Counted from the first letter of the stretch, positions 21,960 through 34,638 are shown. The stretch: DNA of 64,000 nt from Dichotomocladium elegans (GCA_025716815.1 JAIXMN010000009.1:558001-622000), one strand, 5' to 3'. The notes: a model not told the origin generated them from the sequence alone. Numbers and translations are program-made.

Positions 21960-22656
21960 TGAAGATACTTTAGCAGACCTGATAAGACTCAGGGGCGATC
22001 TGACCGCGTTAAAAACTGGGAAAAGGCGTATGAACTTTTCGAAGAGCTGTGTATTTCTTGATGAGACTGCGTTCCTATAAATACGAAACGCACACGAGCC
22101 TAGTCTACGAAAGGTACTCCTGACGTTGTTGTTACTATAACTACAACAAGGGGTAAGACAGCCATAATTCTGGGATCCTTAGTACATCCGGCTTAGGCAA
22201 GGGTAGCGTGAAAATATCGCAAAAGCACAAGAAGGGAAAGGTTGACGACGAACACCGAAAGCTATGTGCCGGTACAGCCACACGCCACTCTATCAGCTTC
22301 TTGAAGAAACACTGTATGGGATGGATAAGTTCTCGGAGTTGAAAGGATGTTATCTTGTTATGGGTAATGCGCCTTTCCACACCAACAAAGATATTGCAAA
22401 GTATGTTGAAGATAGAGCATATAAATGTGCCTATCTTCCTGCATACTCTCCGAAGCTTAACCCAATCGAACCATCCTGGTCCGTCACAAAGAGCAAGGTC
22501 AAGCGGGAGAGATTTTTGGCGGACGAAACATTGACATGCTTTCGCTCTCTGGATTATAAGATCTTGCATAGAACACATAAGGGCGTGAATATCCCACGTT
22601 TAACGTGTCTTGGTTTTACAGTTAGCAAGCCAACCTCACTTTCCGTATTAGTATGA
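21960..22656 (+). pseudogene. Tc1/IS630-like (DDE superfamily) transposase relic
   Basis: It begins with KTQGRSDRVKNWEKAYE and CVFLDETAF (first catalytic Asp), then several stops. A clean 130-codon end follows, holding GCYLVMGNAPFHTNKDI and CAYLPAYSPKLNPIEPSW, with the glutamate of the triad. The second catalytic Asp of the usual VMDNA motif is Gly here, so even this open portion would be inactive. The element is a dead copy. No complete terminal repeats found. Confidence 0.82.
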
Positions 22657-25259
22657 AGTAGGCCCCTTTATTATAGTTCATCATCTTTAACTGGATGAAC
22701 CCAACAGCCCTTTGTTTGCATCCCCGCCTCGCAGTGCACTTGCAATAGTTCCACGTTAATCGCGCTTCCCGGGCACTGTATTGTCAGCATCGACTTGGCC
22801 GGTTTCTGTTTTATGTATATCCTAGTCTCTTGCTATATTCCCTCACAGTCGTCCTGCTTTTGCTACCATTTCCGTGCTTATCATCCTAGGTACTCGTTCC
22901 TATGAAGCGTTAAAAGAGTCGATGCGAACTTGGAAGTATAAAACAAAAAGCGCATTCCATGTTGCTCATTGCTCGTCTTATCGTGATTTTCCTGAACACA
23001 GTCCGCACATGGTAAAGAGCTGTGACAATTCCCATAAGGACAAAGCTGCCAAAGTTATAAAAACGATAACAGTACATTCCTCTTACGCTTATTCATATTA
23101 TATGCCACGCAGAGGAATGAATCGCCGCTTTGCAACTGTTTCGTGCGAGAATTTCTTTGCATATGGTGAATGGAAACAGCAAGATATGCCAAGCGGTCTG
23201 GTGTGCAGCTTCTGTTCATCGATTTTGCATAATCGTTTGTTCGTTTCGGGCACCTGGTTTTCATTTGTGCTTGTTGTTGAGTTGGTTTAACAAGTCAAAA
23301 GGTCACAAGACCACTTTCTGTCCAGCGCACATTCGACATTGCGCATTCTTGCCGCAGACTATGCTAACACGCAACTCGCCATCGGTTTCTCTCAAATCTC
23401 GACGTGACTTCCAGTCCTTCCAAAAATCTCCTATTTCCTATACTCTTTGTTGCGTAATCTTTCCGTTTTGCATCCCATCATTTCTTCGCATTGTGCTCGT
23501 GTCATTTCCATCTCGCGCCTGTTGAATGTGTTATAGGAGAGCAGCAGACAAATTCTTTACGTCCCTATAATGTAATTTGGCTAGGGCAGGGTAGAACAGA
23601 GCTTGGTGATGCAACGATGTTCTTGAATTGCTGATTTACAAATGCTGCTGGAAGAATTGAAGAGCTGCTGACTGCACAGCGACCTTACCGCATTACGCGT
23701 TCAAAATTCAGCCTTCGAGTCAATCTTTGTTTGGCGTTGGATGTTTAGCGGCGGTGACCCAACATCAGCAGCGAAGACCATGTAATTTGTGCGCCGTGCA
23801 CTTATTATTCTTCAAAGCAGGCAAAGGCTACCAGTTTCGCAAGGAACGTCTTTCTGCACGTACCAGAAAAGAAGAACCCCATATTGCTCTTTCTTTCCTG
23901 CTTCTACCTGATAGCTAACCGAGAATCTCGTACCTCTATTAGCATGCCTTGGCCGGACAGGATCAAAGACACTCTTTCACAGGTTGCAGCGTCTTGCAAA
24001 AAAGTATTGTCTTGTTACCCGCTGCCTCCGCTTTTGAAGACAATCCCAATAGGGTCTCGGCTTTGCCTGGTAGACAACCACAGTGTTGCGTGAGAGCTTG
24101 CTAACTTTTGTCGCCATACCATTACTCTTTTTTCCACAATCGCTTCGAAATCTGCGACAGAAGCTCCGTTCGTTCCAGTGATCTAATCTCCTGTGTATTT
24201 TTTTCATTGCGCTGGTAATGCTTACTTGTGACATATGAAGCTCGCTCCCCTACCTGTCAGCTATGTTACAATAATACAAAAAGCTAGAAGACAATGGTGC
24301 GATCGTCGTTCTCTATAATTGGACGAAATTGAGCTTGATGCGTGCCTCGGTTGATTAATGGCGGGCTTATAAAAGGATGCTTATTCACTCCATGTACTTT
24401 CGCGCCCTACATATCAACGCAGCATCCTTCGCTTCGCTGCAGGTTGATTCAGATCAACCATGGCTTGAACGGCGGAGACATTGTGTTTTCTTCAGCCTCT
24501 CGTTGAATGCACACAATTACTTTTATTTTTTTTAAACAAAAGAAAGGTTTCTTCTGCGATCCAGCCCCTACTAGTATTTCCTTTTTGACGGACGACTGGG
24601 CGCTGCTGTTTTTTTTCACACACGAGAACACTTCTTTGATTATCCCTTCCAATTAAAGGAAGCCGTACGGGCATGCATAATACCAAGTACTTGGTTAAAA
24701 CCTCTCAGCGATTAATTAAGGATGTCACTGTGTAACGTCATGAACCTTTTGGTTAATCGTATTGCACTCAGCACTAACATATTCTGCACTTGTTTAGTTG
24801 CCGACGAGTGTGCACCAAAAGAGCACCGCTTGTTATGTATGACCCTTTGTCCAATATTATATCACTATGTGTTTGAAAACTTGAGCGTCTTCTTTATTTT
24901 TTTCGGGTTAAGATTTGCTTTCTCTGGCCATGTACGCTCCCTTTCTCTCCCCAATTAGAACAAATATTTGACTTCGTTACATCCACTTATGGCGTTGTAA
25001 AATTGATATCCCGTTTGCCTTTACTTATCCGCCGTCAGAAGATAAAAATTCTGTAATCCTGCTGAGGTGTTGCTTGGTAATTATTTGTGCTGTGGGCTGT
25101 TACACAGGGAGAAATCATGGGGAACCACTTTCGCCACAACACCGAATAATAAAAAAGGAAATTGTGGTGCAATGCCCACAAAATTTGCCATATATATATA
25201 TATATATATACTATATAACGAGTTGAGATGTCTCGATTTATTTTATCGCTTCTGCGATC
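22657..25259. other. intergenic, no supported gene
   Basis: 2.6 kb upstream of F-box gene 2. The longest open frame (22874-23290, 138 codons) has no recognisable domain and no intron-supported extension; I do not call it. Several T-rich tracts are present. A TA repeat lies about 50 bp before the next start. Confidence 0.4.
25190..25211. repeat. (TA)n microsatellite in promoter region
   Basis: About ten uninterrupted TA units, 50-70 bp upstream of the ATG of F-box gene 2. It may double as a TATA-like element. Confidence 0.85.
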
Positions 25260-27577
25260 ATGCTGTTCATTCCGTACGAAATACACGATAAAATAGCAAG
25301 GCTCCTCTCCACAAGTGATTGTTTGGAATGTTCACTTTCAAGCAAGTCTCTGCGATACATCTACGGTGTCAGAGCGTCCTCGGTTGCCTATCTAAAAAGC
25401 CGTAAGGCAGCGAAACTGTTCCTGGCATGCCTCGCGCGTTCGGCAGCATTTTCGACATACTCAGAAAAATTATGCTTCTGGGATGGAGTTTTAACAATGA
25501 GCCAGGTTATACCCAGTACCAACATCCTGCCCTTCTTTACATACTGACACACTTTTCTAAACAGCTTCCCCTCCTCAAGGTCTGCCGGAAGTTAGCATCT
25601 GTTCATTTCAAATTTGATGACTCTTGCAGCCATCAATCGCGTGTCATCCATGGCCTCCCAGACGACTTTGAGATATCTCGCCTGCGAAATCTCGGCACTC
25701 CCGAGGCCCTCCTGCGAACATTCCCTTCGGTGAACGATCTAACGATCGAACGCTGTCACCGCGGCTCGAAGGCATCGGTTTCAATCAAGCACTACTTGCG
25801 CGGCGCCGGGTTTGTCAGATCGCTTACTTTGATCAACATGTCCGCTGTCCTCGAATACTGCGAGTTGGATTCTATTCATGCTATGTGTCCTAATCTGGAA
25901 ACCTTGATCGTCCAAGACCTGCAAGAGCCTTCCAGGGCGTGCTCCTGCCGCAGGCAGAAGGAATGGACGCCTAGAGGCAATCCTGCTGCTGTCAAGAACG
26001 TCAATATCGTTTCTTCAAAACAACACAATGTTCTCTACCTGCTGCACTATTTTGCGCACATGTACCCCCAACTTGAAACACTTGAACTCGTCAGCCACAA
26101 TAAGAAGATCATCAAGCATGACATATCCATGGATGGCGCACCACAAAAATTTACAGCGAGCTGCATGCGCCTACGGACATTGCATCTCGAGGATATTTCT
26201 TTGAATGAGAATGACATTCATCATCTTTTGCGAGGTAAAGAAAAAAGAAGAGGAGGTGTTCTAAAAAAAACAGCTTCACAGATAATTTGCTTTCTTTTTG
26301 TTGCAGGCAAAGAACTCAAGGAGGTGACATTATTTTTCAAACAGGTGAATATCATTGATTCCTCATGCTATCGAATCATTCTGCAATCGATCCAACCAAC
26401 GGTCCACACGCTGCGTCTATCCATCGCACGCGATGCAGTGAAAAAGGGTGTACTGTACCATAACCTACCGAACGGAAACATTCGAGAGCTGGAACTAAGG
26501 ATGACGATCGATTTGCATCTATGTCCTCTTGATCTACCGTCGTTGCTCAAGAGCTTTCCGAATTTGCAAAAGCTGACGCTCGTGGGTTTTGGGATTTTAG
26601 CACCGCCTCGTTCTCGTGATCAGCCCCATCCTCTTCGTTCTCTGCGGCTTGCGCATTGTGATATTACGCCTGAAGTTTTGCAGTTCCTGAACCACAAGCA
26701 TCTTCCTCGCCTCACGACGCTCGCGCTCAGCAATACGCAAGGCGGGATGTGCTCTTTGTGGTCGGATAAGGTTTCCATCCTCGACCTTGATCTTGGCGAA
26801 TGCACTGTGACCTCCCTAAGTATCCACAATCACCAGGGTACCCCCGTCGATTTCTGGACCACAGACAGCGCATATTCAACTCGTGCCGCCATGGTGATAC
26901 GGCTCGAGCACGAGCCAGGCGGAGTAGAATCACCTTCGCCTGGGTCTGAGCATTTCTATTATCTCCCCAGAAAAGAAATTATCCATGATCCTCGCTCTGA
27001 TTGCGGCGCGCATGGCCCCGCGATGCACTATACAGATGACACGTACGCGCCGTTTCCCTCGCGTGGCAGTGAGCACCGCGCCGTCGCTGGCGGAGAGCAT
27101 AAAACACAGTACAAATTTACAAACGCCGAGCTCACCCAGCTCAGAGCGTTGGTAAACCACGGCTTTCACGCCGAACTTTGTGGCGTAAATGATGTTCTTA
27201 TCAGAAGCGCCAGAGATATTTGCACCACTGGTTTGGTAGTGGTGAGATGCAAGTCTCTGCACAACTTTGTTTTTGATGGGATTCCTCTGGTTGAGCGATC
27301 GCAGCTACTAGAGAATGACCATGGTGACATGGCCGTGACAGGCACAGTCAACGCGACGCCGATAACGATCCACTCGCCTGAACTTTTACCAGAGCCGAAG
27401 GATACCGATGTCCTGTTATGCCAACAACAGGAGTCTAACGGCAGAAAAAGACATGAGCGCGATTTCTCCCTACACGAACTCAATCCTGGTACTATCACGA
27501 CATCGATAAAAGTTCACGGCGCGACTCAGCCAACACGATCCATCGATATCCACCCTAGCAAAAAATTCAGGCTATAG
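25260..27577 (+). CDS. F-box / leucine-rich repeat protein 2 with long C-terminal tail
   Basis: Three exons (25260-25505, 25565-26234, 26307-27577) give 728 aa. A short F-box opens the protein (MLFIPYEIHDKIARLL ... CLECSLSSKSLRYIYG). Leucine-rich repeats span about residues 100-480 (VNDLTIERC, LETLIVQDL, LETLELVSH, LRSLRLAHC, LTTLALSNT). A hydrophilic tail of about 240 residues without LRR periodicity follows. The first intron has a weak donor (gttata), but the phase closes only with a junction in this region. The second (72 nt) is a standard intron that happens to stay open in frame. Likely an SCF substrate receptor; target unknown. A paralog-like gene lies upstream on the same strand. Confidence 0.82.
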
Positions 27578-29879
27578 AAAAGAAAATAGATATGATGCGA
27601 AGAATTATCAATGTATATTGGCCATTATCTGTACCATAAGGCAAAGCGCTTGCTTTGCTGACTTTCCTTCGACTCACTCGAGTGCATCAAGAGTCCTTCC
27701 ATTTGCATCGTCATTCCTCGCAAACGCTCCCCCTCTCGCCCAACTTCTCCAGGGAAAACCGAAATAAAACAAATGCTATGCGCTGCCCTCCTATCTTTTA
27801 TCATCTTTGCAGCCCGCAAGCTCTGATTTGCTTGACAAGAGCAAGTCAGATCCAATCACCACCTTGATTATCGGTATCACTCTGTACAAAAATCTGGTGA
27901 CCCAAAAGATAGCGAGATATTTGCACAGTCTGTTCAAAAGGCACCCGTGTTATTCTAGAGTTGAATGCAACACCATCCACTTCATTTTCGCTTTGCCTAT
28001 GTTTATGCATTCAACGAAGAGGGCCCATTCATGTAGATTGTCTCCAACCGCTACGACACTCAAGGGCTGTTTCTTTCATATGCGACTTGTGAGACTGTGG
28101 TACCTCCGTCGACCTGTCGTGATTATCGCCCGTGCACAATTTGAAAATAGGATCCGGTGCGTGTTGAAACCGGAACGTGATAAACTGAAGGGGCATCGCG
28201 TTCTTTGTTGCCTACAGTACTTTATTTTCCAAAATAACAAGATACAGTGGCCGCCCGTTATAATGATATTCGTTACAACGATATTTCGCTATAGTGATAC
28301 GCTTTTACGGAACCATACTGACCGGGCAGCGCTTATTCCAACTCGTTATAGTGATAATTCGTTATAGTGATATGATTTGCTGGGAACCAAGGGTACCATG
28401 GTAACGGGCAGCCACTGTAAATATTTTCGTTCAAAATACATGAAGTATATAATTGCCGTGTCAACAGGTAAAAAGTATTTCGTTAGTCAATATAAAACAC
28501 CCCCATTACCGACCCGGCTCACACCAGGCATATCCAGATGGCACACGGCGGTACCCATGATGGGAAATTAATGGTGCGCCAGAAGCAGCAGCGTCGCCAC
28601 GGCAGAGACAAAGCACGAGCGAATGCCAGAAGTAACGACAGGGACACACTGAGTGCACAATGACGGGCACGAAGCCAGCGAAAGGTGGGGCATTGGCAAT
28701 TTACACCGGATGAGCGCGGGGAAAAGGAAGAGGAGAGCAAAAAAAAGAGAGCATCTGGGGCAGAAGCAACGCCGAAGTGACGATAGGCACAGGCACAGGC
28801 AACGCAAAGCGCAAAAAAATGGGACGAAGACACTGGCAAAAGTGAGCCAATTGACGTCCCCGTCGCATGAAAGCGATTCTGTTTCGGTCTCTCTTCATGG
28901 CTCATCAAGTACAAGTATGATTGGTCAATCTAAAAAGGAAGAAAGGTGTTAGATCCGAATAACAAGCAAATCGATATAAGGGTTTATACCGGATAACCCA
29001 GAGAAGAGAGGCCAAGGATGGATTTGATAAAGAGGAAATAGTTCTCTTATTTAGGAGAAATCAGTCATTCATGTTGATTGACAATGCTGAAACAAGTACG
29101 GTGATGTATCAAATGATATCCTCCTTCAGAAGACTTACACCTACGACTCTCATTGCCGCTATTTCACGATGCCTCTTGTTTATCGACCACAGCTTGTGGC
29201 AGACAAGTTTAAACGGGCTGTTTGATTTTTCATATTGTCATTTTGATGATCAAGATACCCGCAGGCGATGATTCAGCTGAAAACCATTGCATCAGGGGTA
29301 ATTCAATTTATCAGCATGTGACAGACGAAGAAATATTGTTTGATTACGAGAAAGCATGAGAGTCCAGGTTGGTATGCGTCAGGGGCTGCATATTAAAACC
29401 GCTATATACTGCATCAACCTGATGTCACGTATCAATGGATATGTGTATAATTATACACACATTGTCAATGATACACAAATGTACATTCCACAAAGAACTC
29501 ATTATCATATGTTTCGCTGATGAGTTGTTCTATACAATGAAACAAGTGACTATTCACCTGTCATAGTTACAGTCTATTTCTTTCTTTTATTCCAGGTCCT
29601 ATCTAATACTGCATCATTGAATAACGGAGTAATGCTATTGCATCTCAAAAATCCTTCAACAATTCCAAAGAAATATGTGATCCAATATCTTCTCATATTT
29701 ACTCTTTTCCCTCCTTGCCTTAACATATACATACCGTGATCGTCTCTCTAGAATTATCACCAGCCGGATCATAAGTTATTCCCCTTTGAAGTTAACTAAA
29801 CACCTGCAAGAATGAGAGACGAATCCCTCGAAATCGCTCAACTTTAAGGTATGCGATGTTGATTCGGGTCATCAATATC
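27578..29879. other. intergenic with one MITE; no supported gene
   Basis: The open frame 27807-28367 runs across a non-coding MITE, so it is not a gene. A purine-rich, R/K/Q-coding stretch at 28560-28910 is open on both strands and resembles low-complexity sequence more than a protein. Nothing else recognised. Confidence 0.4.
28243..28419. mobile_element. ~173-bp pogo/Tc1-like MITE with TA target duplication
   Basis: The left end TACAGTGGCCGCCCGTTA and the right end, read on the other strand, TACAGTGGCTGCCCGTTA, are inverted repeats with one mismatch. The element starts CAGTGG and is flanked by TA on both sides, the duplication expected for Tc1/mariner/pogo insertions. The interior carries repeated cgttatagtgata-like units in both orientations. 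It has no coding capacity, so it would need a transposase supplied from elsewhere. A decayed relative lies at 16093-16265. Confidence 0.85.
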
Positions 29880-30960
29880 TCACTTTCCAAGAACCTATTA
29901 CGTTTTATTTTGCTCTTCACAACCGACCAAAACTGTTCAGCAGGATTGAGTTCAGGAGAATAGGATGGAAAATAGACGCATCGATATCCTCAAGTCTCGA
30001 TGCCTTCAAAGGTATCCTCAGCATTATGAATAGGTGCGTTATCCATTACCAAACAATATCCCCCTTATATGTTCATATCTATCCATTTCATCCATGATAG
30101 ACTTAAGAAAGCTTAGGTAGTGCTCAGTCAGAGTTTTTGTTTTCTACAGTCGATGTCAGTCATGTCCCCTCGGCGCACCTGGTCAAGGCGCTTTTGGCTC
30201 TTTGCATCGTTATTCCTGCCTACAGGCTGAAACCGAGCCTTCTTTAATGACATGTTGCATTCATTTTTCATAAATCGATGGAGCGTCGCTTTCGATACTT
30301 TAAGACCCTCAATCTCTGGAGCAACTGCTCTAGGACAATTGATAGGTTCCGATCAACCCTTCTAAAATAGCATTCTTATGCTCTTTGCTAAGAATGCGTG
30401 TTCGACCTCTGCCTCTATATTTCTTAGAAATGCTGTAAAGATCCTTTTTATACTGTGATGCCCATCGCTGAGCTGACCGAACTTGGATTCCTAGCCGTTT
30501 CGCAGCAGCTGATACAGCCAAGACCTTCTCAAATATCAATTCAGAATAAATGAGCTTACCTTTGTCTGTGTACATTCTATAGCCGCGCTTACAGTCTCCA
30601 TGTTTTATCATTTCGCATGGGTATATGCCTATCAACAAGGTCAGGATTACCCCTGCAAGGTAAGCTACGCTGATATTCTGGGTGACATCAAACGGATTGA
30701 AGAGAGTACATTTCCCCATCAATGATATAGTCCATATATTCAAGGTAGCCATGCTCATCAATGACATGGCCCTGCCTATCTTTGTAAAAAAAAAAAAGGA
30801 ATAGATCGCTCATTTCAGAATGTAAAATGGATAATACGATGGAAGCGTTTTGTGCGACATTTGCTTTGGGCAAACACGACTGCTCTTTTTGTGATCTTGC
30901 GACTTCAGAACTGCTAGGATGAGGCTTCAATTTTGGAAAACGGTGTATAACACAGTATGC
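29880..30960 (-). pseudogene. Tc1/IS630-like transposase relic
   Basis: On the minus strand the N-terminal part is readable: GEMYSLQSV, then the helix-turn-helix block RLGIQVRSAQRWASQYKK and GRGRTRILSKEHKNAIL. The catalytic half (30330-29900) survives only as frameshifted pieces, e.g. the C-terminal PYSPELNP region near 29950. The same order and wording occur at 54000-55160. Flanking non-coding sequence ending in ttggaaaacggtgtat is also shared with that copy. Dead element. Confidence 0.82.
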
Positions 30961-31008
30961 AAATGTTCAACGTTCGCCATTTATTACGTACAAGAGCTGC
31001 GAATGAAT

Positions 31009-32865
31009 CTATGCATTTGATCGGGTCCATTGGGGTGCGAGCTTCAATGCTTGTTTCGCAACGTCCTGCCTCAGACGCAGGATCTCCTGCCTGCTGCGGC
31101 GCATGTCCTCCTCAGCCTTGCGCACCTTGTCCGCCGCGATGACTGCACTATCTGCTGACAGCCCCAAAATGGTTTCTGAGGAGAAGGTGGAAATCATTCT
31201 CCTTGGCGAGAAGCGATGGTGATATCGATCTTCGCTTCCGACGGACGGTGGTAGGTCGGTAAGTTGGTCACCGATCCGGGCCAGTCTGTGTACCATCAGA
31301 AAGTTGGTCATAATAGCTGCAAGGATACAAAGCACCATGATCTGACGAGACTCAAGAGTTCCTGTGTATAAATGCTCAAGCACCTGTTGACTACGATGAC
31401 CGTCATGTACACGCCCGAAAGGTTTTGCTGGATTGGCGGTTGTCTTGGTCCCGGTTGCTGCTTCACGGCTGCTATCTGTCTCTGATTCAATGCTACTCTC
31501 GGCGGTAGCTGCAGATTCATTGAACTCATCCGTATCAGCACACGATCCAAAATCGTTTCGGCCACTCTCTCCAGAGCATGAGGACAATAATCCATTCGGT
31601 ATCACAACATGTGCCTGAAAATGGCGCATGCGCCACATGGCTTCCATTCGACTAAAGGCTACATCGCGAGACAGGAACGAAGCAAATACGTGCTACATAT
31701 TCCACCATGTGTGAGTTTTTGCGTTCGATAAATGAAAAAAACTAGAGTCCACACACACACACATGATCTCATGTCAAGAATCAGACCTTCATGTGTGGTG
31801 TTGATATCTGAATGCCATTAGGTATAATCATGGCCGTCATCCTTTTTTCAATGCATGTGATATCCGCAAACGGAATCACAATCTATTTTTTGTTTTTCAC
31901 AAAAAAAGGAGAATGGATTAATTGTATTGACGAAGGTGACGACAAATGCTATGACTACGACTGCCGTGTATCATACTCACATGGGTGACCCAACCAAAAA
32001 TATTGGCATTAAAACACAAGCTGTGCTCCGTTATGTAAAGTTGGCCTTGTACCAAGATATCTTTTTGGAGAGCACACTTGTAGCCTAAAAAAAGATTGTC
32101 ACTAGTTATGTACATACGAACACGAAGGGGGGAAGTATCTAGGGCAAGCCAAGACTTGCCTGCGATGAGACGGTCAGATTCAGGTACGTTTCTAAATAAC
32201 TGGTGAAATTCGTGGTTTCGTTTTGCGCTCGCGAACGTATGATCAGAGGCCGCTGTGATTTTGTCCGGTGGAACTTTTTCAATCCCTTTCCAGACTGACG
32301 ATGTTGCTGCTGCTGTTGTTATCTTAAAACATTTATTGGACCGCTCCTCATCCTTGCTGTTGTCTTCCAGTGTAGATTGCATCAATTCAGATACACTGCG
32401 GTACTCGGTCGGATCCTGTGCGGATGATTCGGGATAAACGGACGTGGTGGATGAAGACCGGTGGAAAGAAGGTAACGAAGCTTTGGTAAGAAAGAGGCGC
32501 CTATGGCGCTTGCTAGATTTCTCCTCCTCATTGTTAGAGTCTTTTCGAATTTTGTCTTTGGGAACCACCAGTTTCGCTGGGTTATCGTCCATAGCGATCG
32601 ATGATCTTGTCATTATTGCCGGTGTTTCCATAATAGAGTCTGTGTACTTATGATCACAAGCACCCTGCTTATACTTTTGCCTTATAAGCAAGTGTTGTCC
32701 CGAAAAGCGCTTAAAAAGCCGGGGAGGCGAGCGTTTTCCTCGGGTCGATGACGATGAAATATTTTCATTACTGTTGCAAATAGGGCACAAAGTTGAGTTG
32801 GAAGTGCTCGGCGAGGGAGTTAGCGAGACTGTAGTGAACGATGAAAGGCGGGACGGATCAGACAT
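31009..32865 (-). CDS. GRAM-domain protein with C-terminal membrane anchor
   Basis: Four exons (32865-32160, 32084-31981, 31882-31787, 31692-31009) give 529 aa. A Ser-rich disordered N-terminus (MSDPSRLSSF start) includes a CPIC motif. A GRAM domain spans about residues 214-315 (HEFHQLFRNVPESDRLI ... QGQLYITEHSLCFNANIFGW ... IVIPFADITCIEK ... VFASFLSRD). An acidic linker, one transmembrane helix at about 420-437 (IMVLCILAAIMTNFLMV) and a short coiled coil follow. GRAM domains bind phospholipids at membrane contact sites. No VASt/StART-like sterol-transfer domain follows, so the plan resembles GRAMD2-type ER-plasma membrane tethers rather than Lam/Ysp transporters. Intron 1 (32085-32159) uses a GC donor; without it the GRAM core is interrupted by 25 foreign residues. 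Upstream in-frame ATG at 33060 judged less likely. Confidence 0.88.
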
Positions 32866-33204
32866 AATAAAAAAGTTAGCCGTCTGCGAAAGGTGGAATA
32901 AAAGGAGGGAAAAAGAAAGAATGGGCGAAATAAGGAGCAATGTCTCTTTTTTGGTTTGTTCCTTTTGAGAAGTTTTGAGGTGCAACTTTTTACATACCAG
33001 CTCAGCGGCTGGATTTGTCCGCGAATGAACGGAACATAAAATTCGCCGCCTGGAATTCATTTGTAATTAGCATTACATAAAGAGCTGCATGGACGAGATG
33101 ATTTTATGCTTTGCAGATTAATCAAGGGAAATGTCTATATGGTATGCTAGTGGGGGAGGAAGGGCGAGCAGAGCTGGGAGGTGAAACCATTCCATAAGAT
33201 TTCT

Positions 33205-34638
33205 CTACCAAGTCAAGTCCTTCTTTGATGATGCCGTGTCATTAGGCAAGAGGTGTGTAGGCATGCGAGGCGGAGGAGTGTTAACAAGCGCGGGGTCCCG
33301 AGGTTGAACTACCTCCGGGAACGCCGCATCCCGCTCTATCTGGGAGAAGTGTTGTACCGTCTTCCGAGCCGTTGTTGTTCCTTCCTCCGCTGACAGGCTG
33401 GCTTGTATGCGTCGCTAGAATTATTATGCACAAAGAAATAAGACATTACGCCAAAAGAAAACGCATGATATAGTTGTATATACCATGTCTGTGCCTTTGC
33501 CAACACCAAGCTGTGGTAATCCTCGATTTAAGCCCTCGAGCAAAACACACGCCTTGCAGATATCATTGGATGACATGTAACCACACCGCTTACAGGTTTT
33601 CGGTGTAGGCATCTTGACATCCGCTTTGATTTCAAACGCCTCGCCAGAATGAATGATGTCTGAGCCATAAACATCAATCAGTTGCCATCCTTCTTTTCTG
33701 CGTGCGTTTTCATGACTTACCAATGATGGCGCTCGGCCGGATGGATTCAAGATCCTTCAAAAACGTCCTTGCATATCCACGATATGCATCCGGCGAATAA
33801 ATGCACTCGGTGGAGAAATAATCGAGCTTCTTAAAGTAAGCGTACATGACAATTTCTTTTTCGTATGTGTATTTGAATGGTTTGGAGCGCCGGATATTGC
33901 TCTCACCCTGTGTCACAATCTCCGTGCACCGGCCTAATCGAGCGATATCTCCTCGGAAGACTATAGCATTTGAGCATTCCAGGGAAACAAAGAATGACTG
34001 CCCATATCCATTTCCTGTTCTCCAACACCTACTGTTCATTAGAATAGTCTCTGCGATATCATCTGCATTATGACCGGTCACAATATGATTGACGCCCAGC
34101 ATGACTGAACCACGATCCAGCGCCTGCCGCCGAAACACACCGCAGAACGTGCAGTTATTTTTGCGGCCGACTTCTTTGACAATCTCGTCCATGCTCCAAC
34201 CGTATAGATCCGCGTATGACACAATTTTAAGCGGTAGTTCGTATTGTTGCTGATTACGTTTTACAGTCTCAAGGGAATCATCTCGGTACCCAGTAATGCC
34301 CTCATCCACCGACAACAAGAACAACTCGATGCCATAATCATACCGATCATTTAGCACTTTGAGAACATGAGCAAGGACCGTTGAGTCTATGTCATCGGCA
34401 TATGTCAGCCTCTATGCTGCGCGTAAAAGAGACGCTCTTTCTATTTATATATACCTTTGCCACCACTTGCCCCAATTGCTACTCGTTCACCACGATGAAA
34501 CAGCTTCGCATTGACAATGGTATTATGGATTTCTGTTTCAAAAACATAAAAGAAGCATTCTTTGCAGATCGGCTGATTTGTCTTCGGCCGCTTGATCATG
34601 GCTCGATTCTTCGAACATAGCACGCATAGTTTGACCAT
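33205..34638 (-). CDS. NCS6: cytoplasmic tRNA 2-thiolation protein 1 (NCS6/CTU1)
   Basis: Five exons (34638-34455, 34386-34033, 33960-33721, 33659-33484, 33414-33205) give 387 aa. With Ncs2/Ctu2 and sulfur from Urm1, this ATPase makes 2-thiouridine at wobble U34 of cytosolic tRNAs for Lys, Glu and Gln. Visible features: an N-terminal zinc-binding pair (CVLC ... CKEC), the PP-loop SGGKDST (its Asp codon split by intron 1), [31 protein letters not shown], and [18 protein letters not shown]. Then come [38 protein letters not shown] cut into shorter conserved blocks, and a C-terminal CKRCGYMSS ... CKAC zinc site. The last exon is a poorly conserved tail, making the protein somewhat longer than yeast or human. 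All donors are GT. Housekeeping gene, intact. Confidence 0.95.

Noticed and set aside
22874..23290. 138-codon plus-strand open frame
   Set aside because: Composition is random-looking and no motif, paralog or intron evidence supports it.
27807..28367. 186-codon open frame on the plus strand
   Set aside because: It runs straight through a non-coding MITE with terminal inverted repeats, has no ATG-supported start of good context and no family resemblance.
28519..28952. Overlapping 131- and 99-codon frames on opposite strands
   Set aside because: Both arise from a purine-rich low-complexity stretch. Neither shows a conserved block.
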